A DNA stretch of 64,000 nucleotides from Natrinema salsiterrestre (GCF_029502005.1 NZ_JAMQOT010000007.1:1-64000), one strand, 5' to 3'. Positions 53,568 to 63,418 are shown, counted from the stretch's first letter. The notes: generated by a model not told the origin, from the letters alone. Made by a program: numbers and translations.

Positions 53568-54482
53568 ATGTCCGAAGACGTTGCCGCGGACGGCGGCCGG
53601 AGCGCGTTCGCGAGAGCGTCCTGGGCGAACGTACTGGGCAACGTCGTGAAGATCGTCGTCGAAGGTGCGGCGGGCTACGCGTTCGGGAGCGTCGCCCTGC
53701 TGGCCGACGCGGCGCACTCGGTCGCGGATCTCGTCGCGAGCGTCGTCGTCCTCGTCTGGGGGCGGAGCGCGTTCGACGAACCCGACGATACGCACCCCCA
53801 CGGCCACACCCGAATCGAACCGCTGACGGCGCTGTTCGTCGGTGCGGTGATCGCACTCCTCGGATTGAACTTGCTCTATCGGTCGATCCAGGGGCTCCTC
53901 GCCGGACCCGACATCGAGTTCAGCGTCCTGTTGCTCGCGGCGCTCGCGTTCTCCATTGCCGATATGTATCTGGTTTACCGGTACACGATCGGAATCAACG
54001 AGCGCCTGCAGTCGACGGCGCTCGCGGCGCTCGCGAAAGACTGCCTGAACGACATTTACACCTCCGTCGCCGCGGTCGTCGGCGTCCTCGGCGTGCTGGT
54101 CGACCTCCCGATACTCGATCCCATCGCCGGCGGTCTCGTCAGCGTGTTGGTCGTCTATCAGGGCGTCGAGATCGGCCGGGAAAACGTCGACTACCTCATC
54201 GGAGCGGCACCCGGCCCGGAGAAACGCACTGAGATCACCGACTGCCTGCGGCGGCACGCGGCCGTCGAGGGGGTCCACGACCTGACAGTCTTCTACGACG
54301 GCACCGTCCTCGAGGTCGAAGTCCACGTCGAGGTCGACGGCGATATGCCGTTTCGGGACGCCCACGACATCGAGTCGGAACTGGTCGACTGCCTGCGGCG
54401 GCTCGAGAACGTGGGGGACGCACACGTCCACCTCGATCCCTCGGGAATCGGCGAGTGGAAGGAGTCGGCCGACGATCGCTGA
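53568..54482 (+). CDS. Cation diffusion facilitator metal exporter
   Basis: The 304-aa protein has LLADAAHSVADLVASVVVLV with the metal-binding HSxAD type site, DDTHPHGHTRIEPL, six helices and a C-terminal cytosolic domain including VHDLTVFYDGTVLEVEVHVEVDGD. It exports Zn2+, Fe2+, Mn2+ or Co2+ in exchange for protons. No operon partners. Confidence 0.9.
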   Translation: MSEDVAADGGRSAFARASWANVLGNVVKIVVEGAAGYAFGSVALLADAAHSVADLVASVVVLVWGRSAFDEPDDTHPHGHTRIEPLTALFVGAVIALLGLNLLYRSIQGLLAGPDIEFSVLLLAALAFSIADMYLVYRYTIGINERLQSTALAALAKDCLNDIYTSVAAVVGVLGVLVDLPILDPIAGGLVSVLVVYQGVEIGRENVDYLIGAAPGPEKRTEITDCLRRHAAVEGVHDLTVFYDGTVLEVEVHVEVDGDMPFRDAHDIESELVDCLRRLENVGDAHVHLDPSGIGEWKESADDR

Positions 54483-54485
54483 CCG

Positions 54486-55637
54486 TCAGTCGAGCGCCGG
54501 CTCGTCGACCGCAGACGTCGCGTGCGGCAGCGTGACGACGAAAACGCTGCCGTCCGAGCCGGTTTCGGCCAGTTCGACGCTGCCGCCGTACCTGTCCGCC
54601 AGGATGTGGGAGAGGTAGAGTCCGAGGCCGTGATTGTTCGACTTGCGCTCGAACAGCGTCTCTCTGACGTCGTCGGGGATCCCCGGCCCGTCGTCGGCCA
54701 CCCTGACGGTGACCGTTTCGGGCGTCGCGTCGACGGTCACCCGAACGCGCGCCGTCCCGCCGTCGTTGTGCTCGATCGCGTTCTCGAGGAGGTTCGAAAA
54801 GATCCACGTCAAACCCTTGTTTCCCCTGACGAGTGCCGTCTCCGGGAGGTCGACCTCGAGCTCGACGTCGTCGGATCGGGCACGGAACGCGTCGATCTCC
54901 TCCGTCAGCAAGGCGGTGAGATCGACGACGGAGTAGGGTTCGGGTCTCCGATTCGCGTCGAGCATCGCCCGCACGTCCGTGATCACGTCGATGAGCTCGT
55001 CGCTCTCGCGTTCGATCGTCTCGAGGCGGTCGCGAGCACCGTCGTCGTCGCACTCCGTCCGGAGCAGCGACGCGTGACCGCCGATGATCTGGGAGGAGTT
55101 CAGCACCTCGTGTCGCAGGAGGTCGTTCAGGTAGGTGAGCAGTTCGCGCTCGTCCTCGAGTCGTTCGGCGCGGACGGTGGCGGCCGTCGCCTCGACCTCG
55201 CGCTGGATGGCCCTCGCTTCGACGTAGCCGACGGTGAATCCGCCGACAGCGCCCGTATTGATCGAGGAGTGCGCCCAGAAGACGTTCCCCGCCAGATCGT
55301 GCCAGGGAAAGAAAGCCATCGTCAGGAGGTTGAGCGACAGGAACCCGACCGCACCACCGACGAACCACTGGCACACTCGTCCGTACCGGTTCGCCTCGAT
55401 CTCGCTGCGCTCGAGTCGGTAGCCGCCCCAGAGCAGCCCCAGTGCGGGACCGCCGATCGTGACGATACCGAGCAGGAAGCCGGTGAGACCGATTACCGCC
55501 GCGAACGCGATCCCCCAGGCGGCGAGGAACGCGACGGAGAGTGCACCGAACACGCTTACGAGCCGGGGGCTGTGTGCCCCCTGGAGACACGGAACGGACG
55601 GGAATGAGCGGGTTTGGTCCGGCGTATCGAGGCTCAT
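54486..55637 (-). CDS. Sensor histidine kinase with membrane-spanning N-terminus
   Basis: From ATG 55637 (MSLDTPDQTR) the 383-aa protein has about four hydrophobic helices (25-140), then a coiled linker, H-box LLRHEVLNSSQ (His176) and the HATPase core with NLLENAIEHNDGG (N-box), DDGPGIPDDV (G1) and SNNHGLGLYL (G2). It autophosphorylates and signals to an unlinked response regulator. It is convergent with the CDF gene, with only three bases between their stops. Confidence 0.88.
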   Translation of the reverse strand: MSLDTPDQTRSFPSVPCLQGAHSPRLVSVFGALSVAFLAAWGIAFAAVIGLTGFLLGIVTIGGPALGLLWGGYRLERSEIEANRYGRVCQWFVGGAVGFLSLNLLTMAFFPWHDLAGNVFWAHSSINTGAVGGFTVGYVEARAIQREVEATAATVRAERLEDERELLTYLNDLLRHEVLNSSQIIGGHASLLRTECDDDGARDRLETIERESDELIDVITDVRAMLDANRRPEPYSVVDLTALLTEEIDAFRARSDDVELEVDLPETALVRGNKGLTWIFSNLLENAIEHNDGGTARVRVTVDATPETVTVRVADDGPGIPDDVRETLFERKSNNHGLGLYLSHILADRYGGSVELAETGSDGSVFVVTLPHATSAVDEPALD

Positions 55638-55783
55638 TTCGGCGCGAGCGACAGTTGTGATTTGCGGGCGATACGGGGCATCTACCGTATCCAAGAGAGG
55701 GGGCCGTAAAGTCTGTAACGGCTCCCGACTCGGGCGAGTCACTGCGACGGGAGCTTTATCCTGTCGGATGACGGGGTACCGAT

Positions 55784-56704
55784 ATGGAAATCGGAGACGT
55801 CCGCCAGGTCACGACCGGCGACTGTTCGGATCTCTACTGCCTCGACACGGGAATGTACGACACCAGCGAGTACGGAGCCGTCTACATCCTCGACGACGAC
55901 CGCCCCGCCGTCGTCGACACCGGGATCGGAACCAACTACGATCGCCTCCGCGAGGCGCTCGCGGAGGTCGGAGTCGAGCTGGACGACCTCGAGGTCATCG
56001 CGCTCACCCACGTCCACCTCGATCACGCCGGCGGGGCCGGGTTCCTCGCCGCCGACTGTCCGAACGCCGAGGTCTACGTCCCCGCGCTCGGAGCCGATCA
56101 CATGGTCGATCCCTCGCGGCTGGTCGCGGGGACGAAAAACGCCGTCGGCGACCAGTGGACGCACTACGTCGAACCGGAGCCCGTTCCCGAGGAGCAGGTC
56201 GTCGCTATCGAGGACGGCGACGTCATCGATCTGGGCACCCACGAACTGCGCGTCCACGCGGCCCCCGGTCACGCGCCCCACCAGGTGGTCTTCGAGGATC
56301 CCGCGAACGACGCCGTCTTCGTCGCCGACGCCGCCGGCATCTGGGTCCCCGAAACCGAGGCGATCAGGGAGACGTCGCCGCCGTCGAACTTCGACCTCGA
56401 GCAGTGCCTCGCGGACCTCGAGACGCTGAAAGCGATCGATCCCGACGTGTTCTGTTATCCCCACTTCGGCCCGCGCTACGTCGGCGACGACGTTAAGGGG
56501 GCGCTCGCGGCGTACGCGACGGTCCTCGAGGAGTGGGTCGACGCCGTCGCGGCGAAGCGAGCGGAACTCGAGGACGACGAGGCCGTCGTCGAACACTTCG
56601 CCGAGGTGGCCGAAATGAGCGACGTCTGGGGCGAGGAGAAAGCGAGCGAGGAGGCGAAGCTGAATACGCGCGGCGTGCTCGGCTATCTCGACCACCGGGA
56701 GTAA
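55784..56704 (+). CDS. MBL-fold metallo-hydrolase
   Basis: The 306-aa protein has the metallo-beta-lactamase signature HVHLDH (76-81) with further metal ligands in APGHAPHQV and VADAA. The fold fits many hydrolases (glyoxalase II-like, lactonase-like), and the substrate is not readable. The TAA stop lies just before the hairpin of the TnpB element, which inserted here without visible damage to the gene. Confidence 0.85.
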   Translation: MEIGDVRQVTTGDCSDLYCLDTGMYDTSEYGAVYILDDDRPAVVDTGIGTNYDRLREALAEVGVELDDLEVIALTHVHLDHAGGAGFLAADCPNAEVYVPALGADHMVDPSRLVAGTKNAVGDQWTHYVEPEPVPEEQVVAIEDGDVIDLGTHELRVHAAPGHAPHQVVFEDPANDAVFVADAAGIWVPETEAIRETSPPSNFDLEQCLADLETLKAIDPDVFCYPHFGPRYVGDDVKGALAAYATVLEEWVDAVAAKRAELEDDEAVVEHFAEVAEMSDVWGEEKASEEAKLNTRGVLGYLDHRE

Positions 56705-56707
56705 ACT

Positions 56708-56763
56708 GCCCCACCCTACTTCGCTCGGGGGCAATGGCCCCGCTCGCTCGTTGAGGGTGGGGC
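56708..56763. repeat. TnpB element right-end hairpin (likely omega-RNA scaffold region)
   Basis: GCCCCACCCT (56708-56717) pairs with AGGGTGGGGC (56754-56763), with an inner GGGGC (56728-56732) and GCCCC (56737-56741) around AATG. It lies downstream of the tnpB stop (56783), where IS200/IS605 right ends and the overlapping guide RNA scaffold occur. It begins four bases after the MBL stop codon. Confidence 0.6.
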
Positions 56764-56782
56764 TTTCGCGTGGACTCCCGTT

Positions 56783-57991
56783 CTACGCCGCATCAGCGGC
56801 GGGAAGGTTGTACTCTCCACTCACGTTTAACGTCCCGCGATTCAAGCGCACGTCTACGGGTGCGCCTCCGTCGTCTGCGTTTTGCCGACGCCGGAGATAC
56901 TGCAATCCGATGTTCTTCGCCGCGTTGTAGTCGGCGTGGTTCTGATAGCCGCAGTCCTGACATTCGAACTCCTCACCGTGGCGGTTGTCGTCGTGGGTAA
57001 ATCCACAGGTCGAACACCGCTTTGAAGTGTTCCGTGGGTCTACTTGCACTGCTTCGACGCCCTGCTCTCTGGCTTTGTAGGCGACGTACTCGTAGAGGCG
57101 ACGGAACGCCCACAGATGGTGCCACGACGCCTCTGGCACGTTCTCACGAATGTCGGTCAGGTCCTCGAACACGACGCGCGAACAGTCGTGTTCGACGGCT
57201 TCAGCCACGATTTCGTTGGCGATACGATGCAGGAATATCTCGAAGCGTCCATCTTCTTTCCGCTCGACGCCTGGTATCGCATCGTGCGCCGCCCGTGTCC
57301 CGCACTGCTGGAGGTCGCCACGCCGCTTTTCATACTCTCGCTTCCAGTGGTTGAACTTGTCTGCCGACCAGAACCGCCCAGTCGAAGCGACCGCGAGCTG
57401 ATTCACACCGAGGTCCACACCGAGGACTGTTCTGTGCCCGGTGGTGTCGGTGTCGTTGCCGTCGACTTTGAGCATCGACGCATGGAGATACCAGTCGCCG
57501 TCACGTCGATGCAGTGTTGCCCGCCGAAACTCGTACTTCTCGTTGGTGACGTACTTCGTCGGCGGTACGTCGGTGTCGTCGGGAAGCAGATAGTCGCACT
57601 CGATACGTCCGTCCGGTGTTGACAGCGAAACGTGGTCACGGTGGAACGTGGCGCTTCGCTTGTCGTAGATAGCAGTATCCGCCGAGAACGTCGGACGAGA
57701 CGTGTCTTGGTCGTTCTTGAGGCGTTCGACGCCGCTTTTGATGGCTTCGACGGCCTGATGAATCCCCTTTTGGACGAGATTCGCGGTCAACTCGGTGCCC
57801 TCGCGTAGCTGGTCGTACAGCGCATCTTCGGCCTTGGCTTTCGATGTGACGTGGTAGCCGTCGTCACCGTGCCAGCACCACTCGCTCGCGGTGTTGGAAC
57901 AGTATTTGAACTGCTCGATAGTCTCCCGCAGATGTGTATCCGCACCTTCGGGCGTGTCGAGCTTGATAACAGCAGTACGACGGTACTCCAT
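56783..57991 (-). CDS. tnpB: TnpB RNA-guided nuclease (IS200/IS605-family, solo)
   Basis: The 402-aa protein has the complete RuvC-like site: Asp193 in LGVDLGVN, Glu276 in VFEDLTD and Asp354 in NHADYNAAKN, and a zinc ribbon CSTCG/CQDCG (326-329, 344-347). TnpB cuts DNA guided by omega-RNA made from the element's right end. No tnpA is nearby, so it cannot transpose by itself and is an IS1341-type element. The frame is intact, so an active nuclease is likely. Confidence 0.9.
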   Translation of the reverse strand: MEYRRTAVIKLDTPEGADTHLRETIEQFKYCSNTASEWCWHGDDGYHVTSKAKAEDALYDQLREGTELTANLVQKGIHQAVEAIKSGVERLKNDQDTSRPTFSADTAIYDKRSATFHRDHVSLSTPDGRIECDYLLPDDTDVPPTKYVTNEKYEFRRATLHRRDGDWYLHASMLKVDGNDTDTTGHRTVLGVDLGVNQLAVASTGRFWSADKFNHWKREYEKRRGDLQQCGTRAAHDAIPGVERKEDGRFEIFLHRIANEIVAEAVEHDCSRVVFEDLTDIRENVPEASWHHLWAFRRLYEYVAYKAREQGVEAVQVDPRNTSKRCSTCGFTHDDNRHGEEFECQDCGYQNHADYNAAKNIGLQYLRRRQNADDGGAPVDVRLNRGTLNVSGEYNLPAADAA

Positions 57992-58409
57992 GATAGTTTC
58001 ATATCTTTCTGTAGTTATTTAATTATTGGGGATAGAAGGGAATAATATGGCGGCAGGTCACTACCGGGTCGGCTTCCTCCCCACCCTACTCCCTCGTGCT
58101 TCCGCCGGGGCCGGAAGCCCGGCGCTCTCTCCTCGCGGGCCGCGGGCCCGTTCGGATGGTCAGAGGGATCTCCGAACCCTCACGACTTGAGGATGGGGCC
58201 TCCGCCTCGAATTAGGTGAGTCACTGATCACTCACGAGCGGCCCCGGTCGCCGACGCGTCCACAACCAACGTTCGGTACTTTTCCGTGGAGCGGGCGAAC
58301 GCTGCCGTCTGAGTCCTCGTTCGCCGGCTCGAGTGTGGTTGATAAACTCTGTCACTTGCTAAATCAGTTTCATCACGTTTTATCGCACGGGGGTGTCTCT
58401 CACAGGAAT
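57992..58409. other. Region between tnpB and the acyl-CoA synthetase gene
   Basis: Of these 418 bases, the first 60 are AT-rich and form the tnpB promoter (TATA-like AATAATTAAATAAC on the minus strand). The 12-base CCCCACCCTACT at 58079-58090 repeats 56709-56720. GC-rich hairpins follow (for example GCCGGG/CCCGGC near 58100-58120). A TATA-like CGTTTTATC near 58376 serves the next gene. No protein gene is seen. Confidence 0.5.
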
Positions 58410-60356
58410 ATGGACTGGCGGGATGCGGAACGAGAGTACGAGGACGAGGTAATCGGGGAAACGACGCTCGCGCGGATGTTCGAGGACTCGGCCGAGCGCA
58501 ATTCCAACCGGCCGGCACAGAAGTACAAGGGCGGGATCTACGAGCGATCGCTGGCGGAGTCGGTCGTTCCCGAAGCGGCAGCCGGCGAGTACCGGACGCT
58601 CTCCTACGCGGAGATGCGCGATATCGTCCGGACGCTGTCGGCGGGCTTTCGGGAACTGGGCGTCGACACCGGGGATCGGGTCGGCCTCTTCTCGAACACT
58701 CGAATGGAGTGGGCGCAGTCTGACTTCGCCCTGCTGGGTGCCGGGGCAGTCATCACGACCGTCTACACGAGCTCCTCGCCCGATCAGGTCCGGTACCTGC
58801 TCGACGACCCCGACGCGGACGGCGTCGTCGTCGAGAACGAGGAACTGCTCGAGAACGTCCTCGCGGTCGAGGACGACCTCGACCTCGAGTTCATCGTCTC
58901 GATGGACGAGGTCGAGGGCTACGACGACCGCGACGACGTCTTGACCCTCGGCGAGGTCTACGCGCTCGGCGACGAGAGCTTCGACCTCGAGGCCTACGAG
59001 GAGCGGATCGACGCGACCGAGCTGGACGATCTCGCGAGCCTGATCTACACCAGCGGGACGACCGGCCAGCCGAAGGGAGTGCAGTTGACCCACCGGAACT
59101 TCCGGTCGAACGTCAACGGCCTCCGGAAACGCGTCGGGCCGCGGCCGGACAAGGACGACGACGTGCCGGTGTTAGACGACGAGACCCTGGCGGTGTCGTA
59201 CCTGCCGCTCGCGCACGTCTTCGAGCGGACGGCCGGCCACTTCGTGCTGTTCGCGAGCGGTGCATGCGTCGCCTACGCGGAGAGCCCGGACACGCTGCAG
59301 GAGGACTTCAGCCTCGTCCAGCCGACGACGGCGACGAGCGTCCCGCGCGTCTACGAGAAGATCTACGACGGCATCCGCGAGCAGGCCAGCGAGTCGGGCG
59401 CGAAACAGCGGATCTTCGAGTGGGCGACCGACGTCGGGGTCGAGTATCAGCGGACCGACTCGCCGGGGCCGATCCTGAAAGCGAAGCAGGCCCTGGCCGA
59501 CAAACTCGTCTTCTCGACGGTCCGTGAGGCCCTCGGCGGCGAGATCGAACTGCTCACGAGCGGCGGCGGGAGCCTCTCCCCGGAACTCTGTCGCCTCTAC
59601 CACGCGATGGGACTGCCCATCTTCGAGGGGTACGGGCTGACCGAGACGGCCCCGGTCGTCACGACGAACCCGCCCGAGGCGGCCGAGATCGGCACGATCG
59701 GGCCGGCGCTGTCGAACGTCGACCTGCAGATCGACGAAACGGTCGCCGATCAGGAGGCGTTCGAAGACGACCCCGGCGAGGTCGGCGAACTCCTCGTCAA
59801 GGGCCCTAACGTCACCCAGGGCTACTGGAACAAGCCCGGCGCGACCGAAGGGGCGTTCACCGAAGACGGCTGGTTCCGCACCGGCGACATCGTCCACATG
59901 CGACCCGACGGCTACCTCGAGTTCCGCGACCGCGCGAAGCAGATCATCGTCCTCTCGACGGGGAAGAACGTCGCGCCCGGGCCGATCGAGGACGGCTTCG
60001 CCGCGAGCGAAGTGGTTGAGCAGGCCATGGTCGTCGGCGACGGCGAGAAGTTCATCGGCGCGCTCCTGGTCCCCAACATGGCGCACGTCCGTCAGTGGGC
60101 CGACGACGAGGGGATCGACCTGCCGGACGATCCCGAGGCCCTCTGTGACGACGATCGGGTCCGCGAGTACGTCCAGCGGGAAGTCGACCGCGTCAACCGC
60201 GACTTCGAAAAACACGAGACGATCAAACAGTTCGAACTCGTCCCCCTCGAGTTCACCGAAGAAAACGACATGCTGACGCCGACGATGAAGAAGAAACGGC
60301 GCGTCATCCTCGAGCAGTTCGAGGATCGCGTCGAGCGGCTCTACGGGGACGAATAG
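58410..60356 (+). CDS. Long-chain acyl-CoA synthetase (AMP-forming)
   Basis: The 648-aa enzyme starts at ATG 58410 (MDWRDAEREYEDEV); the earlier frame to 58335 has no signal of use. It has the AMP-binding motif YTSGTTGQPKG (about 214-224), the FEGYGLTETAPVV region and the DGWFRTGD / FRDRAKQIIVLSTGKNVAPGPIE region with a catalytic Lys near the end. It activates fatty acids to CoA esters. Confidence 0.9.
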   Translation: MDWRDAEREYEDEVIGETTLARMFEDSAERNSNRPAQKYKGGIYERSLAESVVPEAAAGEYRTLSYAEMRDIVRTLSAGFRELGVDTGDRVGLFSNTRMEWAQSDFALLGAGAVITTVYTSSSPDQVRYLLDDPDADGVVVENEELLENVLAVEDDLDLEFIVSMDEVEGYDDRDDVLTLGEVYALGDESFDLEAYEERIDATELDDLASLIYTSGTTGQPKGVQLTHRNFRSNVNGLRKRVGPRPDKDDDVPVLDDETLAVSYLPLAHVFERTAGHFVLFASGACVAYAESPDTLQEDFSLVQPTTATSVPRVYEKIYDGIREQASESGAKQRIFEWATDVGVEYQRTDSPGPILKAKQALADKLVFSTVREALGGEIELLTSGGGSLSPELCRLYHAMGLPIFEGYGLTETAPVVTTNPPEAAEIGTIGPALSNVDLQIDETVADQEAFEDDPGEVGELLVKGPNVTQGYWNKPGATEGAFTEDGWFRTGDIVHMRPDGYLEFRDRAKQIIVLSTGKNVAPGPIEDGFAASEVVEQAMVVGDGEKFIGALLVPNMAHVRQWADDEGIDLPDDPEALCDDDRVREYVQREVDRVNRDFEKHETIKQFELVPLEFTEENDMLTPTMKKKRRVILEQFEDRVERLYGDE

Positions 60357-60451
60357 TCTCGTTTGGCACGAATTCTGCCGTTTTCGAACGACCGCCGCCG
60401 GGAGAACTCGAGCACGAGAGACGGGCCCGACTCGAGCGGGTGGGACCCGAA

Positions 60452-60865
60452 TCAGGTCGCGACGAGGCCGACGGCGATCACTGCGAGTCCCAGCCCGGCC
60501 ACGTTCGTCGCACTCAGCTGTGCGTCGAAGTAGAAGACGCCGACGACGGCCGGGATGACGAAGTACAGCGCGGCGATCGCCGAGACGATCGCCATGTTCC
60601 CGCGTGCGAGACCGGCGTAGAAGCTGATAGACGCGGCCGCGAGGAACGCACCGGAGACGAGCGCGAACGCGACGTCGACTCGGGTCCCGGCGATCGGGCG
60701 ACGGAGCGTGAGGACGTAGCCGCCGACGATCACGAGGCTCGCGACGTAGGAGAGGAACACCGCGTTCACGGGCGAGAGCGATCGCGTCGCGACGCCGCCG
60801 GTCACCGCCCAGCCGCCGTACAGCAGCAACGCACCGAGTGCGAACAGGATCGCCGTGTTGACCAT
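60452..60865 (-). CDS. Half-size EamA-family transporter
   Basis: The 137-aa protein has one EamA repeat of about five helices (MVNTAILFALGALLLYGGWAV... FYAGLARGNMAIVSAIAALYFVIPAVVGVFYF). Full DMT transporters have two repeats; this one must dimerise to work. Such small single-repeat proteins are common in archaea. Substrate unknown. Confidence 0.78.
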   Translation of the reverse strand: MVNTAILFALGALLLYGGWAVTGGVATRSLSPVNAVFLSYVASLVIVGGYVLTLRRPIAGTRVDVAFALVSGAFLAAASISFYAGLARGNMAIVSAIAALYFVIPAVVGVFYFDAQLSATNVAGLGLAVIAVGLVAT

Positions 60866-60942
60866 GGATGGCGCTTTTCCGTGACTCGGAAAAACGTTCC
60901 GTCATGGAAACCGGTTCGACTCTCGATTCCGACGCCTCGCGT

Positions 60943-61536
60943 TCAGGCGTCGCCGACGGGTCGCTGTTCGTGCTCGCCGGGCAGGATATCGCCCAGCGAA
61001 CCGCCGAGCGCCATCGCCGTGAAGACGACCGAGACCTGACAGAGATTGAGCCACGGCTCGTCCCACGTTATCCGACCCCACAGGGTCATCAACCCCGCGG
61101 CGGTCGCGTACGCGATCAGCAACACCCAGACGGGACGTCGCGGAACCAGGCCGAAGTAGGGGTTTTTGATGTGTACCTCGCGGAAATCGGCGACGTAGAG
61201 GATCCCGACGACCAGCCCGACCGTGAACAGGAAGTTCACCACCAAGAGGATCGGGTGGGTCGCGAGGAACGCCCCGATACTGAACACGCCGTCCTCGACT
61301 AACATCGGTAAGCCGATGACGACGCTCCCCACGAACGCCTCCGCCTTGTCCTTCCGGGTGAACCCGGTGATGACCCTCCCCACCGTCTGATTGTGCGAGA
61401 GCCGGCTGACCAGCCGCATCGTCCGGTGTACCTCCGTCCGTTCGTGGGACGTGTCGACCGTCTCCTCGAGCGCCTCGAGTTGCTCGTAGACGTCGTCGAT
61501 CGTCGTCTTTTCGTGTTTTTCCTCCGGCTCCGACAT
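60943..61536 (-). CDS. DUF2391 integral membrane protein
   Basis: From ATG 61536 (MSEPEEKHEKTTID) the 197-aa protein has an acidic coiled N-terminus (1-40) and about five membrane helices, including VVIGLPMLVEDGVFSIG, ILLVVNFLFTVGLVVGILY, PVWVLLIAYATAAGLMTLW, ending AMALGGSLGDILPGE. This matches DUF2391 (TIGR02587-like). No function is known. The start at 61815 gives a long, unlikely extension. Confidence 0.75.
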   Translation of the reverse strand: MSEPEEKHEKTTIDDVYEQLEALEETVDTSHERTEVHRTMRLVSRLSHNQTVGRVITGFTRKDKAEAFVGSVVIGLPMLVEDGVFSIGAFLATHPILLVVNFLFTVGLVVGILYVADFREVHIKNPYFGLVPRRPVWVLLIAYATAAGLMTLWGRITWDEPWLNLCQVSVVFTAMALGGSLGDILPGEHEQRPVGDA

Positions 61537-61691
61537 GGACACGACCAGACACCGCGGGTAGATAAAGACGGCCGACCGCGACCGATGCGGTCGACGATCT
61601 TCGCCCGCGTAGTGTCGAACGGAAACCACTACCGGCGAATCTGCCCGAAAAACCGGTACCATTTTGCGGCCGTGCCCCCCATTGTAGTAGT

Positions 61692-63380
61692 ATGAAACAC
61701 GTCCGGGGACCGCTGTGTTCGATCGACGTTGGAGAGCGAACGGCCGAAACCGAGGATATCGACGACATCCTCGAGTCGTATATCGGGGGGCGTGCACTCG
61801 GAACGAAGCTCGCACACGAACGGATCCCGTTCGACGCCGATCCGCTCGGGGCGGACAATCGGCTCTACTTCGCGACGGGGCCGATGCAACACTCGACGAT
61901 GAGCTTCACCGGTCGGATGTCGGCGACCGGCCTCTCGCCGCTGACCGACGGCCTGCTGTCCTCGAACGCCGGCGGCTTCCTCTCGCGGAACTTCACCGGA
62001 ACGGGCCACAGCGCCGTCGAGATCACCGGTGCCAGCGACGAGCTCGTGATCGTCCACGTCACCGACGAGGGCGTCGAGTTCGAGGAGGTGCCGGAACTCG
62101 AGGAGGCCACCGTCTTCGAGACCTGCGACTACATCGAGGAAGAACACGACCTCGGTCCGGAACACACCGCGGTCGTCGGCCCGGCCGGTGAGAACCAGGT
62201 CCGCTTCGCGTCGATCATGACGTCCAAGGAGCGCGCCTTCGGCCGCGGCGGACTCGGTGCACTCCTCGGCTCGAAGAACGTCAAGGCGATCACCTTCGAC
62301 GGCGACTCGACCAACGAGGTCGAGATCCCGGCGCTGCAGATGGAAATTCACGGCGAGGCCGCGCAGGCCGAGCATCCGATGAAAGCACAGGGGACCACCT
62401 CGGTCGCGGAGTACGCGAACATGGTCGAGGCCCTCTCGAGTTACTACTTCTCGGAACTCTCCTTCGAGGGCATCGACGGGATCAGCGGCGATCGCGTCGA
62501 GGAGAAGAAGTACAAGAAAGGCACCTGCTCGTCGTGTGCCTTCGCCTGCAAACTGCCGACGCGAGACGAGGAGTCCGGCCTCGAGACGGAAGGCCCCGAG
62601 TACGAGACGCTGATGGCGTTCGGATCGAACTCCGGCGTCGACGACATCGTCGACGTGATGAAGTCGAACCGGCTGTGTGACGAGTACGGCCTCGACACCA
62701 TCTCCTGTGGCGACACCGTCGCGGCCTACCTCGCCAGCGAGGACGAGTTCGGCAACGTCGACCTCATTCACGACCTCGTCGAGAAGATCGCGTACCGAGA
62801 CGGTATCGGCGACCAGCTCGCGGAGGGCATCGACCGGGTCCACGACGAACTCGGCGTCGAGAACTGGTCCGTCAAGGGCATGGAGTTCTCCGCCCACGAC
62901 GGCCGCACCCTGAACGGGCAGGGACTCGCCTTCGCCACCTCGAACCGCGGCGCCGACCACATGTACGCCGAGTTCTACCCCTACGAGTACCCGCTCGTCG
63001 ACGCCGACGACGCCTTCGACAAGTCCGGCCTCGAGGGGAAACCGCCGAAGGTCGTCGAACTCGAGAACATCAACGCGATCAAAGACAGCGCCGTCCTCTG
63101 TAAGTTCTCGCGGGACTTCGTGACCGAAGAGCGCATGGAGACGCTGCTCGACGCCGACATCGACGACCTGCTCGCGCTCGGCGGCGAGGTCGTCGCGATG
63201 GAACGGCACTTCAACAACCAGCGCGGCTTCGACCGGGGCGACGACTCCCTGCCCTACGAGATCCCCGGCTTCGATCAGGGCCTCGACGAGTACTACGCCG
63301 AGCGCGGCTGGAACGACGACGGGACCGTCCCCGACGCGCAGTTCGAGGGCGGCAGCGCCGCGACGCCGGCCGACGACTGA
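61692..63380 (+). CDS. Aldehyde ferredoxin oxidoreductase (tungsten-pterin)
   Basis: The 562-aa protein has the AOR-type N-terminus (SYIGGRALGTKLA) and the middle FGRGGLGALLGSKNVKAI. The 4Fe-4S ligands are CSSCAFAC (CxxCxxxC, about 278-285) plus a later Cys in VLCKFS (about 469). It likely oxidises aldehydes to acids with ferredoxin as acceptor, using a W- or Mo-bis-pterin centre. Pterin-binding stretches are recognisable. Somewhat shorter than the usual 600-residue AORs. Confidence 0.86.
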   Translation: MKHVRGPLCSIDVGERTAETEDIDDILESYIGGRALGTKLAHERIPFDADPLGADNRLYFATGPMQHSTMSFTGRMSATGLSPLTDGLLSSNAGGFLSRNFTGTGHSAVEITGASDELVIVHVTDEGVEFEEVPELEEATVFETCDYIEEEHDLGPEHTAVVGPAGENQVRFASIMTSKERAFGRGGLGALLGSKNVKAITFDGDSTNEVEIPALQMEIHGEAAQAEHPMKAQGTTSVAEYANMVEALSSYYFSELSFEGIDGISGDRVEEKKYKKGTCSSCAFACKLPTRDEESGLETEGPEYETLMAFGSNSGVDDIVDVMKSNRLCDEYGLDTISCGDTVAAYLASEDEFGNVDLIHDLVEKIAYRDGIGDQLAEGIDRVHDELGVENWSVKGMEFSAHDGRTLNGQGLAFATSNRGADHMYAEFYPYEYPLVDADDAFDKSGLEGKPPKVVELENINAIKDSAVLCKFSRDFVTEERMETLLDADIDDLLALGGEVVAMERHFNNQRGFDRGDDSLPYEIPGFDQGLDEYYAERGWNDDGTVPDAQFEGGSAATPADD

Positions 63381-63418
63381 TCGCGACCGCAACGCCATCT
63401 CCCTCCGACTGCCGGTTT

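Noticed and set aside
56708-58215. CRISPR-like repeats around the hairpin-rich ends of the tnpB element
   Set aside because: Only two copies of a 12-base repeat occur, at 1.4 kb distance, with no regular spacers.
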